Part shown: positions 21,215 to 32,721 of the stretch, piece after piece
Numbering within the stretch: position 1 is the stretch's first letter
How the letters are laid out: the number at the start of each line of letters is the position of its first letter
Source: Cryphonectria parasitica EP155
Taxonomy: Eukaryota > Ascomycota > Sordariomycetes > Diaporthales > Cryphonectriaceae
Assembly: GCF_011745365.1 (NCBI RefSeq)
Contig: NW_024468915.1
Span: 1,962,653-2,026,652 of the forward strand
Direction: 5' to 3'
DNA length: 64,000 bases
Translations under genes and position numbers: made by a program
The notes under the pieces: generated by a model
What the model was told of the DNA's origin: nothing
Seen by the model: the letters and a program-made list of their open reading frames with translations, nothing else
Databases searched by the model: none

Positions 21215-21535
21215 CTAACGGCGATGACCTACGGCGTGGTAGTAGAAGCCAAGAAGTGGATAGTCATGTGAGGCTGTGCCGGGAAAGTAGACGATCGGAG
21301 AGGCCAGCGGATAGCAGGGCATGGTAGTAGTGGTGGTGGTGGTGATGGTGGTAGTGGTTATCATGGCTGTAGCAGCAGGAGGAGAATATAGATGGTGGTA
21401 GTAGTTGGGTAAGGTGGCGATGGAGGTGCCATTGACGGGGAGGCGGACGTTGCGAGGGGGGTAGGTGCCTGGGACGGGGAGGCTGTAGTAGGGGCCGCCG
21501 GTGTAGGGCCGGGTGTAGATTATGTTGGTGGCCAT
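21215..21535 (-). CDS. Small hypothetical protein, Tyr/Pro/Thr-rich
   Basis: A possible 106-aa gene on the minus strand, not recognised. The start lies in a good context (AAATGGCC). The first 40 residues are compositionally balanced (MATNIIYTRPYTGGPYY...). A Thr/Ile run from a GTG/GGT repeat follows, then a Tyr/His-rich tail. There is no signal peptide or membrane segment. The repeat-derived middle weakens the case, and it may be an accidental frame in the upstream region of ATP synthase alpha. A homologue in a related fungus with the same N-terminal 40 residues would settle it. Confidence 0.3.
   Translation of the reverse strand: MATNIIYTRPYTGGPYYSLPVPGTYPPRNVRLPVNGTSIATLPNYYHHLYSPPAATAMITTTTITTTTTTTMPCYPLASPIVYFPGTASHDYPLLGFYYHAVGHRR
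21331..21357 (+). repeat. Imperfect GGT/GTG triplet tract
   Basis: A run of TGG/GTG triplets with single interruptions, inside the small hypothetical minus-strand frame where it reads as poly-Thr. A companion GCT run of seven units lies at 21608-21628 just upstream of that frame. Confidence 0.7.
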
Positions 21536-21605
21536 TTGTTGCTAGAGAGCTATGTTCTGGTGGTTGTTGAGTTGAGGCTCGAGGTGAATTTGGCTTCGGC
21601 TACTG

Positions 21606-21637
<32 letters not shown>

Positions 21638-22547
21638 ACTGTTGAGACTGGGGAGCGGGTGGGAGAAGGAGCTGCTGCGGGAGAGAGGGGAGAGGGTTTG
21701 ATTGGGCCTTGAAGGCAGATCTATGTTTCCTCTTCGAATACTGTCTGCTAAGAGATGGTACTGGATATTTTGTTTGTCACGATGTCCTCATGACGAGACG
21801 ATCTCGTGTGATGGTTAGTAGAAGGCTGGTCAGCTAGACTGGACAAGGCAAGGAGAAAGTGTTCGCTAAGCCACTCAATACAGCGATTATTTAGCTAGAT
21901 CATAGACGTCAAAAGAATTCTGGGTGTCATTTGATATAATACTGTATCATACATTCACCACTGGTAGTGGATGACTTGATGAAAATTCTTGGAGAGCTCA
22001 AATAGAAAAGCTGCCGTCTCAATATACTTTGACCTCACCTACACAAGAAACGTCTGTCTTGATCATCTGGGGGAAAAACAAAAAGGGCATACTGTGACCA
22101 GCATCATCATGCCAATCGAGGCCTGGGCCTGGATGAGTAGACTGGTGACGATGGTGGAAAATGGGTACTGACCTGCCGTATATTTTTTTTTTTTTGGTGG
22201 TGGTCGAGAGAGAAATATTGAGACGTTGGTCCGTGCTTTCCCTCGGGCTAACTCGGAGGCCAGCTTACGACGAGATGTGATTGGCTCATTACAAGGCAGA
22301 AAGGGCCCACCCCACTGCTAGCCTCTGGGCCCCATCTCCCCGAGGAAAGGACCTCTGCCCTGCCGTGGCCACTTTCGCTGAAGCGGGCCAGCGCAGTTTT
22401 TGCTCTCGTCCTCGTTCCAAGGTCCCCTTCCTAAACAACGCAACCGCTTTTCCTTGCCCATCGAATCTCCTCTCCACACAGTTGCAAGGCAATTGCAATT
22501 GTTTTTTTTCCTTTTCTCTCTAGGCACATAGAGAACCCCCCATCAAT
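21536..22547. other. Upstream region of ATP synthase alpha
   Basis: Promoter and leader of atp1. It contains the (GCT)7 tract at 21608-21628, a T homopolymer near 22182-22194 and a pyrimidine-rich leader just before the start codon. No protein or RNA gene was recognised. Confidence 0.5.
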
Positions 22548-25236
22548 ATGTTCCGAACCGCCCTCCGCCAGAGCACGCGCGCCGCCGGTGCCCTCTCTGC
22601 CTCGAGCAGAGTTGCTGCCGTAAGTTTTGGTCCGGAGAGAAAGGGCTTTGACGACATCACCACCCACCCACACCCACACATCCACACACACACAACACTT
22701 TTCCACCACGCCGACCCGACCTCAATCCCATCGAGAACTACCTCCAGACGGTCCCGAAAAGCTTCTAGAGGCGCTGTCGAGCTCAATTGAGGTCCACGCG
22801 CGCCCGCTTGGCTTGTGCGCGAGGTCCTGCCCGAGCTCCATGGGGAGCGTGCGAGGTTTTCCGGGCTGCCGAGCTGGAGCTGTTTTCGATCCGACCGGGG
22901 TGGTTGGCGTGTGCGGTTGGTTGGGGGAAAGTGTGGAATGAACATCTAGAGACACAAACCGAGACACCAGACGCCGTGCCGCACCACCATCACATCAAAT
23001 ATGGTCGGCAACACTGCTGACGTACCCTTCTCATTGTTGAATACAGGTTCGGTCCGCCGCTCCCGCCGTCGCCTCGATACAAGCTCGCACCTATGCCGAC
23101 AAGGCTACTCCCACCGAGGTCTCCTCTATCCTGGAGCAGCGCATCCGAGGTGTGCAGGAGGAGTCCAACCTCGCCGAGACTGGCCGTGTCTTGTCTGTCG
23201 GGTACGTTTAAAATGAAGAACCGTCACGCATTCGTCGTCGCCGTCGCCGTCACCCATCTCCACTAGTCAGCAGGCCTACCACGGAGATGATGATCATCGT
23301 CGTGTTGGTGGTGGTGGTGCTGCTACCATATAGCTCAGGAGAAGAGATGCGAACACTAAATTCGTGCGATTGATGGTGGGAAATCGTGGCTGACACTTAG
23401 CTTTACAGTGATGGTATCGCCCGTGTGCACGGTATGGCCAACGTCCAGGCCGAGGAGCTGGTCGAGTATGTCTATTCACCCATCTATCTCACATCCGAAC
23501 CCGCGCCGCCGAGATCGATGACTGACATGTATCACTACCTAGGTTTGCCTCTGGCGTCAAGGGCATGTGCATGAACCTCGAGGCCGGCCAGGTCGGTGTC
23601 GTGCTTTTCGGTTCTGACCGTCTCGTCAAGGAGGGCGAGACCGTCAAGCGTACCGGAGAGATTGTGAGTGATCCCGTACGGCGACAACCCTTGCTTTGAG
23701 CTACTGAACTGACCCTCCTCTTAGGTTGATGTCCCCGTCGGCCCTGAGCTGCTCGGTCGTGTCATCGACGCTCTCGGCAACCCCATCGATGGCAAGGGCC
23801 CTCTCAACACCAAGGAGAAGCGCCGTGCCCAGCTCAAGGCTCCTGGCATTCTCCCCCGCCGCTCCGTCAACCAGCCCGTGCAGACCGGTCTCAAGTCCAT
23901 CGACGCTATGGTTCCCATCGGCCGTGGCCAGCGTGAGCTGATTATCGGTGACCGTCAGACCGGAAAGACCGCCGTCGCTCTGGATGCCATGCTCAACCAG
24001 AAGCGTTGGAACAACACCAGCGACGAGACCAAGAAGCTGTACTGTGTTTATGTTGCTGTCGGCCAGAAGCGGTCCACTGTTGCCCAGCTCGTCAAGACCC
24101 TCGAGGAAAACGACGCCATGAAGTACTCCATCGTCGTTGCCGCCACCGCCTCCGAGGCTGCTCCCCTGCAGTACCTGGCTCCCTTCACCGGTAGGTCCTT
24201 CCCTGTTTATCTTCATATCTGCCAAGGACAAGATCGTCGCTGCCGCTACAAGCGAATGGAATCTTTTCTTCCGTCCCAAACTTTTCAGTGGCGGGCTCAC
24301 CCACGACAAAAACTTTGATAACCAACTTGCAACAACCTTTACAACATCGATGCTAATTCGCTTTTACAAGGCTCTGCTGTGGGAGAGTGGTTTCGCGATT
24401 CTGGCAAGCACTCTCTGGTTATCTACGACGATCTTTCCAAGCAGGCTGTGGCCTACCGTCAGATGTCTCTGCTGCTGCGTCGTCCCCCTGGACGTGAGGC
24501 CTACCCCGGTGATGTCTTCTACCTGCACTCTCGTCTGCTCGAGCGTGCTGCCAAGATGAACGAGAAGCACGGTGGTGGCTCCATGACTGCGCTGCCCGTC
24601 ATTGAGACCCAGGGTGGTGATGTGTCTGCCTACATTCCCACCAATGTCATTTCCATCACCGACGGCCAGATCTTCCTGGAGGCTGAGCTGTTCTACAAGG
24701 GTGTTCGTCCTGCCATCAACGTCGGTCTGTCCGTGTCTCGTGTCGGCTCCGCCGCCCAGCTCAAGGCCATGAAGCAGGTCGCTGGTTCCCTGAAGCTCTT
24801 CTTGGCCCAGTACCGTGAGGTCGCTGCTTTCGCCCAGTTCGGTTCCGATCTGGATGCCGCCACCAAGCAGACCCTGAACCGTGGTGAGCGTGTAAGTATC
24901 ATGCCTAATCTCTTCCCCCTCCAATGACCCACCGTGTACGAACATGTGGCTGATCACTTGATACCTCTATAGTTGACCGAGCTTCTCAAGCAGAAGCAGT
25001 ACTCTCCCATGGCCGTCAACGAGATGGTGCCTCTTATCTTCGCCGGTGTCAACGGTTACCTCGACTCCGTCCCCGTCGGCAAGATCCTCCAGTGGGAGGC
25101 TGACTTCCTGTCCCACCTGAAGACCAACGAGTCCGAGCTGATCGCCACCATCGACAAGGAGGGTGCTCTCAGCAAGGAACTCGAGGCCAAGCTGAAGGAT
25201 GTTATCGTCAGCTTCACCAAGAGCTTCACCTCCTAA
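22548..25236 (+). CDS. atp1: ATP synthase F1 subunit alpha, mitochondrial
   Basis: Non-catalytic nucleotide-binding subunit of the F1 head of mitochondrial ATP synthase. Seven exons are read: 22548-22619, 23047-23201, 23409-23465, 23543-23663, 23725-24190, 24371-24891 and 24973-25236, giving 551 aa, the normal length. Every junction has a GT donor and AG acceptor and restores the frame. The presequence is [27 protein letters not shown], and the mature part begins near ARTYADKA. Diagnostic segments are [31 protein letters not shown], the Walker A loop [31 protein letters not shown] and [15 protein letters not shown]. Intron 1 is 427 nt, far longer than the rest. A mitochondrial F1 subunit encoded by this nuclear gene is normal. 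Confidence 0.98.
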
Positions 25237-26027
25237 ACGGTTTTATAATCTTGGTATGACCGGGAAAGAAAAACAAAAAAGGGCTATCTTTGAGGAAGGG
25301 CGATCTTAGGGGGCATATGGAGAGACACAAAAGAAAAAGGCGTCTTCACCATGTGTAGTTCGTTTCCCAACTTGGAGAGAGACAGAGACAGGGAGGAGGC
25401 AGGCTTTCATGATCGGGGTGCCGGTGACTGAAAGATGGCATGAGTGAGAGGGTGATGTCGGTTGCACCATTGTAAAAATAGAGTCGTCAACCAAACTAGC
25501 ACTCGATTTCTTTTGTCCGTGAAGGCATTCAGCTCCAGTACTACGCTTCTCCAGTGCACTCTTGTTGCCTCAGTATGGTTTCCAACGCCTGAAATGTTTT
25601 GCTGTACTTTGCGAATCGCCCTGCGAAACTTTTTTGGTGGTCATTAGGTAAGGTAGGCCGACAGTAACGTACAGAAAAGCTCTTTCCTCATGTAATACTC
25701 CCTATTCGTGACATCATCACCGGCCCACCACAAGACTCCCGCAACATCGACACACGTTAGAAGAAACTCGACCAGTCATCGTCATTGTATCCGTCTCCCT
25801 CTCATACATAACTGCCCTCTCCGAAATTTACCTCTACCTGTCCAAGTTGAGAAAGAATTGTCTGTCCAAGCATACCACTCCTTCGACGTCAATTGCTTTT
25901 ACACGCACAAGCACCTAGAGCAGATCCGCGCTTCCGGACAACCCTCCTAGACAACTGTCCGAGGGAAGCTGAAGCGTGTAGCACGAACTTGGATCACGCC
26001 CGCCTGAGAAGCACAGGATTCATCCAG
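25237..26027. other. Intergenic, ATP synthase alpha to NAD(P)HX dehydratase
   Basis: 3' UTR of atp1, A/G-rich just after the stop, and the promoter and leader of the next gene. Only short non-coding-looking frames occur. No regulatory site was identified. Confidence 0.5.
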
Positions 26028-27101
26028 ATGGCATCGGATATGTCTCCCGCCACCAGAGAGCTCCTGGGCCGCGTGCGCCAGCTGGTGCCGCCCATGCTGG
26101 ACAAGTTTCACAAAGGTTCGCCCACTCGAGACGTGGGGAAGGTTGGCCTGTGGCTTTTGGAGAGATAGTTTGCTGATTATACTCTGGCCAACGGCATAGG
26201 ACAGCAGGGCCGCATAGGAGTTATCGGCGGCAGCGAGGATTACACGGGTGCACCGTACTTTTCGGCCATGGCGAGCGCGAGATTGGGATGTGATATGGTA
26301 AGCTTTCCTCTTCACCCCGTCGATTAGATCCTCCAGCTGACGATGTCCCTCCTCTCTTTCTCTCTTTCTCTCTTCTAGTCCCACGTTATCTGTACTCCCG
26401 GCGCCGCCTCCGTGATCAAGACTTACTCCCCAAACCTCATGGTCCACCCCCTCATGCGACAATCCCCATCCCCTAACACGTCCGACGAATCTTCCACCAC
26501 CGACTCCGCAGACACCGTCGCCTCTCCCATCATAGACATGCTCGCCCGGCTCCACGTGCTCGTCGTGGGGCCGGGCCTGGGCCGCGACCCGCTGATGCAA
26601 GACACCGTGGCCAAGGTCATCAGCGCGGCGCGGGAGAAGAACACGCCCGTGGTGCTGGACGCGGACGCGCTATTCGTCGTGCAAAAGCGGCCAGAGATCG
26701 TGAAGGGGTACAAGCTGGCCGTGCTGACGCCCAACGTGGTGGAGTTTGGCAGGCTGTGCAAGGCGCTGGGGCTCGAGGAGGACGAGGAGGACGAGGAAAA
26801 GAACAAAAAAGAGACCGCCAAGGTTGAGGCCCTCGCTCGCGCGCTAGGCGGCGTGACGGTCGTGCAGAAAGGGTTTCACGACTTTGTCAGCGATGGGGAG
26901 ACGACACTGGTTGTCGACCTGGAGGGCGGGAAGAAGAGGAGCGGTGGGCAGGGGGACACGCTGACGGGGTCGGTCGCGACGTTCCTGGGCTGGAGGCAGG
27001 CGTACCTGGAGGGGCTGTGGGATCACGGGGGAAAGTTGGACAAAGGGGAGCTGGTGCAGCTTGCAGCCTTTGGGGGATGTGCTATTACAAGGGTGAGTCT
27101 T

Positions 27102-27200
<99 letters not shown>

Positions 27201-27453
27201 CTCTTCTTCTTTTTCTTTTCTCGCGCGCTCAGAGGGAAAGCGAGGGGGAGGGGCTCCCTTACTTGTCAACAAAACATGATGGAACATGAAGCTGACTTTT
27301 ACTTTTCACAATGAACAATAGGCATCTTCTCGCCAGGCCTTTGAGAAGAAGGGCCGCAGTCTCCAGGCGAGCGACCTCACGGACGAGGTCCACATCGCCT
27401 TCCTCAAGCTTTTCGGGGAGGACGAGCCGGACGTGGGCAGCTTGAAGTTATAG
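26028..27453 (+). CDS. ATP-dependent (S)-NAD(P)H-hydrate dehydratase
   Basis: Metabolite-repair enzyme of the ribokinase-like CARKD/NNRD family; it uses ATP to dehydrate damaged NAD(P)H hydrate back to NAD(P)H. Four exons: 26028-26115, 26200-26297, 26379-27092 and 27322-27453, giving 343 aa. Family landmarks are [63 protein letters not shown] and LTPNVVEF. The [10 protein letters not shown] loop is the anion-hole/catalytic Asp motif. An acidic low-complexity insert ([13 protein letters not shown]) sits after the Asn-rich strand. The last intron contains a CT microsatellite of nearly 100 bp starting 12 nt after the donor. If retained, it adds a Ser/Leu run that removes the genuine C-terminal helix. 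Confidence 0.94.
27104..27200 (+). repeat. (CT)n microsatellite in an intron
   Basis: About 48 CT units with one TG interruption near 27191, entirely within the last intron (27093-27321) of the NAD(P)HX dehydratase gene. A pyrimidine tract this close to the 5' splice site is unusual, since fungal pyrimidine tracts usually lie next to the acceptor. Confidence 0.95.
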
Positions 27454-30400
27454 ACAAGGGAGGGAAGGGGGCTGGGTGGTCTTTGATTCCCCCACCCACT
27501 AAGCTGCTACACTCCTCTTCAGGCGGCACAGTTCTACGAGCGCAGGCAGGCCATGCGATTGTTACTCAGTACGTATGGTTGCAACCTGTACTCCTGCCTA
27601 CTACGCAGAGGCCAGACCCAGCATACTCGTGCCGAACTAGGTATTGGCACAAACAGCATGGAGAGTATCGGATAGCAATAGTGTCTGGTCTGAGCAGTTC
27701 ACTAGATGATCTACAGATTATAATTTAGCATTATCTTGTTGAGTCGGTGTGCAATGCAAATGGAGAGACGTATAAGCCAGCAAGAGCAGCCGAACAAAAC
27801 CCCGCGGCTTTTTTTTTTAAAAATTAAAAAAGTTTACAATAAAAAAAGGACAGAGAGAAGAAGTCCTTTCCCGTCACCCAACCTGACACCACCGGCTCTC
27901 CTACGCGGAAGAGAAAGAACAAGAAAGAAAAAAAATGAAGAAAAAAAAAGACAGGCCCCGCTGCCGCCCCCTCCCCTCGCATGCCGTGATGCAGCAGAGC
28001 ACCTGGGCCGTGCCGAGATGCAGAGAGAGCTAGACACGCAAGGAGGAGAGGGCTGGATGTGGATCTCCCGTGAAAGACATGGGAAGAAGGAAAGGAAAAA
28101 ACCGTTGTGTCGAGGGTGAGACATCAGTTAGGGTTGAAAATGAAGGACCAGAAGGAAAGAGGGGGAAAGGAGGGGGGTTGTCGTGACGTCGTCGTCGAGG
28201 ACGCTTTTTGTTTTTTATCTCTTCTTTTTCATCTAAAAAGAAATCCAAGCAAAAAATGATAAAGAGTATGTCATATCGACAGATCACGTAAGAGAAAACA
28301 GAGGATTAATATGAATAATAAAGCAGATAGAGAAAAAGAGAGATATGATATCGATGAAGTCCCTGCGGATAGGAGCAACTGCTTTTGATTGTGGTACTAG
28401 ACCCCATTCAACGCCTACCATCAGCAGTGGAGACTTTTCTGCATAACCGGATGAACGAGGGAACCAGCCGAGATGCCACAGAGGGGAAAAGAAAGATATT
28501 GTCCACACACAGCATGATCGAGGATGTACTTTCTCCACAGCGGGAAACATGGGCGTCACAGGGAGGAACACATTGTTGCAAAAGCGGGAAGCTAGCCGTT
28601 CCAGAACCACACAAAACATAGAAGGCTCCTGTCGCAAAAAGATGGCAAAGCAGCACGAGCTCAAGGGGAAGGAACTTGGTCCCGCTCCATGGGCAACGGG
28701 GCGAGGGCCCGGCCTGTATCGAGGGTCGAGATCGAGAGAGGTAGGATAGATAGATCCTGCGTTGCATCGTGGGCCCGACTTTTTGGCGGGTTCTGGCGAG
28801 ATGCTCAAGCGAGGGTGGCTTGGTCTAGATGATTTTGTCCTCCATGAGAAGAAAAGAATACAGACCAAGTCAGCCAGCCTCATCATCTCGAGATATCGAC
28901 CCAAGGAGCGACGGTACCTATAGTCTTTGTATCTCGTCAATTACTAAAGGAGGCTTGATGATGGTGGTGTGAGAGAGGGTGCATATGCCTTGGCTCCCGC
29001 AAAAGACTGTCACTGTAGAATGCCCACAATGGCCAACCCCATAGGCACAGCAAGAGGGGAAGAACGAAAAAAAGGAAGGAAAAAAGATAAGGAAAAAAAA
29101 TAAGGAAGAAAGAAACAAACAACCAAAGAGGATCTGAGCCTGAATGATGAGAGGGGCGACCTTCCCTTGCCTACACTAATTGGGTTTGTGAGGTTATGGT
29201 CCGCGTTGGAAGAAGCAAAGTGATCAGCGGTCCTCCCGCCTGCGGGTGGAACATGTCTCGTAAGTAGGGAGAAGATGGCGAGAGGAGGGCCCAGAACCCA
29301 TTGGCCCAAATCATGGATGACCAGGTCTTCGCTTGCGCATGAGAGAGTAAGAGAGGAAAGAGAGCCAATTCGAGCCTAGAAAGCAGGGCGTAGGTAGGTC
29401 GTACTCCCTTCCCTCCACCCCCGACTTGACCGAGTCACAGCGGTGACTGACTGACTTGCGGCGCGGTGCGGCGCATAGCACAAAGGTCAGGTAATGCAGT
29501 GCGACACGTCTGGACCACGACCTCGGAAGCCCTCGCTTCTGATGGGTACCCATTGGCTGCTCTGGCGGCCGCCTGCCTGCGCAATGGATCGGATGAGAGC
29601 ATCAGCGAGGACGTCCCATGCTGTCTCAGTCGAACAATACTCCCACCCCTCTCGCGCGTCCCTTGGCTTTTTCTCCTGTTGCTGCCGCGGCTGAGACATG
29701 CTGGTGGCGGGGCGTTTGAAGGACCAGAGTAGCTTCCAGATTTTCTCTCGATTCCTCCTACGGAGGATAGGTGGACAAGAGTTGAAAATATCCATCCGCT
29801 TGGGAACCTTCCTCGATGAAGCAAGTGATCACGCGGGTGGAAGTTGTTTGTATCTCTGGAGAGGGAAATGAGAATAGAATGCCTGTCCCGCAACCTGCAG
29901 AGCTCATGGCGGGTCAGCCGAATGTCTCGACAGCGTCCTGAATCTTGAACTAGGTCGTTATTCCGGCCTCCTCCTCTGGGAGGCAGTGTGTGTTCCAACA
30001 AAAGCCATTTGAACAGCGCCGTTTGACGACTCGGGTGCCGACGCAAGTCTAGCGCCGTCGACAGACAAAGCTCTTGAAGGTTGCTCGCTGACTTCTCCTT
30101 CACAGGACTGAATCAGAGACCTACCTATTCCCCCAGCACCACAGATGCCAATTGAAGTGACGCCAGTGGCGGCGCCGAAGTTAAGCTCAAGTCCATCAAC
30201 GATCTTTTACTCACTTGTTATTTTTTTTTTTATTGGAGCCTTTCATCTTGCGAGGAAATGATGATCGACCAATCACATATATCGAGCGAGATTCACGACC
30301 CTCTCCGTCGATCCGGGAGCGAATAAGAAGAAGCGCTGCAGAAGGAAAGAAAAGGTAGAGCCCTCAGAAAAATTTTCTGGGAAACATAATTTGTTTTCTT

Positions 30401-32721
30401 TTGGGACCCCCCTTGTTGGTCTCCCATACTGTTGGTCTTGGTGAACGATGTGACGATGTGACGATGTTTGCAAGGTCAGGAAGAAGATGAACTTGAAGTT
30501 ACTTTTTTGGGACGGGGACGGGGCAGGGATGGCGAGATTGGATCTGCTGGTGGTTCATTCGGCCTAGCTTGAGCCAAGGTACTAGGGTCGAAGACCTAGC
30601 CAACCAGCCATCACCCCCTTCGCTCCTTCTCTCTTCCTCTCCTGGACTTGGTGGACTAGACTGGACGGGACTTCGGTCCTCCCTGCATCCGTCATGGAAC
30701 GACCAGCCTCTCCATATGTATCCATCTCGAAACATTGTTCCCTTGCGCTGCCTGTCTGATTCGGTAGCAAACTCCTACAGTCAGACGCGTCTTCGTGAGA
30801 GAGTGTGTGCGCCCCACCAGACAATGACGAAAGGCAAGCGGTAAAGCTGGAGGAGAGAAAGGCGGAGGAGGAGGAGAGGGGGCCCCGCGCCCCCCAATTC
30901 ATCCGTCGTCAGTCAAGATTTGAACAACACCGTGCTCAAAGTCCCAGTGTTTGGTGGGGCCTGCTAGCAACGATTGCCGCTCACCGGTGATTTGTGGCCA
31001 CTGATTGTGTCGAATCGTCCTGCACGGAGCTCCATCCGCGCGGATCTGGCCCTTCCACTGATGATGAGAGCTGAATGGAGCCACGCGGCAAAAGGAACAC
31101 TCGGTCGACAACTTCTCAGCACAATGGGGGTCTCGATGGGAAAAGAAGGAACAAAAATGAGAGGCAAGGAGGTTGTCATCCTCCCTCGCGCACCAATGTA
31201 TCCACAGCAACCCTGACAAGCTTGCTGGCTTGCTTGACCCTCGATCGATGCCTGGGCCGCTCTGCATATGCCGTAACTCGACTCCCATGCATGAGACTAC
31301 TGCACCACACTAAAGCATCTCGGGATGGGCGAGCCGGACGACGAACCCTTGCTGGGTTGACAGCCCTGACAGCGTGGATGGGTGACGGTCTGTCTCTGTC
31401 GCGCGCGCAGGGCTGAGCCTCATTCAACTCTGGGCAAGGCCACTCATCCGCTGCTAACATGTACCATACGTCCACGCGCGGCCGTACTCCACTCCCTTCC
31501 GAGCTAGAGCTAGCAAGGCACGGCTCCAGAAGATGGAACTCTCTCTCTCTCAACTTTCTTTCGCCTGGGCCCATATGTAGGTCGACCGCTGGCTAAGACG
31601 TTCTGCTACGTGGCTGGTGGTTGTCTCCCGTTTTCTTCTTTCCGCGCGGTAAGGGCATATAACATTCCAGTGGCTGCTTCTCCATCTGGCTTCTAGAAGT
31701 TCAAGCCGTTCTCTCTGAGTCTCATCTTGGTTTCTTGATACTGAGATCTTCATCAAGGACGACCCTCGGTGTGAAGAAGAACAAAAAAAGAAGGGCCGGA
31801 AGGGCTTCATTCGGTATTGGCCATGTCCATACCCAGATAATTCATTGGGACAGGTGTGAGCAAGGTTTGGTCCCTCCAGTCACCGTGAGTGAGTCCTGCG
31901 CAACACCCGTATTGGTGAATCTCACCTTTGAATCAGACAATAAGTCCTGACTTCTCTTCCAATACAGAACCTTTTCCAATTGGGCATGGGTCAAGCCCAA
32001 AGAGGGCCACACAAGATTCAGCCCTCAGGGAACACAATAACACACCACTTAGCACCTGGCACAGGAACCTGATTGTCCATTGTGTCCCACAGCGAAGCCT
32101 TCACTATCACCACCATTGAAAGTGTTCCCATTGTTCTCACGCTCACTTCCACGAGGCCTCAACCTGGAGGTCACTCAATACACTGACTCCCTCTTCCAAA
32201 CTAGAAGTGAAAAAAAAAAAGGAAGAAAAAAGTTCCCCTGAGGTTGCACTTGCCTAGACTCTCATAGCCTGTTTCCCCCCTTCTTCCTAACGACCGTCTG
32301 TGCACCCTCAACCGAATCGTTTACACATCGCTCCGAGACAAATTTACCTCAGAAATTACGATACCCTCGTAAGACGATCGGTACCGTCGACCCTGGACCA
32401 CGAGCCCCAGAGACAATTTCTCAACAACGAATAACCGGCCCTCGTTTCTGTCAGACCGTGGAAACCTCCCACCGATTCTTTGCTTCTTCCTCGCTGGGCT
32501 AGCCTCATGGGCGGCCAAGGATACTGAGTCCTTATACGACGAGGATCCCACACTACACCTTGTCCCGCCAGCCACTTGCGTTCTTGCCTTTCGTATGTGC
32601 TCCCACATCGCCCGAGGAGGTCCTGCATGAGCACTGCATAGCAGATGCGGTGGCAACCTTGGTTGGATACAGCTGACAAGATAGATTACGCACGCAGCCC
32701 CCCTCCTCAATCCCCGTCACC
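27454..32721. other. 5.3-kb gene-free block
   Basis: No reading frame in this block shows domain similarity, a plausible start and normal composition together. It contains A-rich and GA-rich stretches (27805-27955, 29060-29115), many short overlapping frames on both strands, and CT/CA-rich DNA towards the next start codon. The right-hand few hundred bases are presumably promoter and leader of the 32722 gene. No tRNA, rRNA or transposon remnant was recognised. A long non-coding transcript cannot be excluded. Confidence 0.5.

Noticed and set aside
26844..27287. Minus-strand frame with a long Arg-Glu run
   Set aside because: The Arg-Glu run is the reverse reading of the CT microsatellite in an intron.
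29435..30103. 222-codon minus-strand frame in the gene-free block
   Set aside because: It starts at GTG, is Arg/Ser-rich throughout, overlaps other frames and matches nothing.
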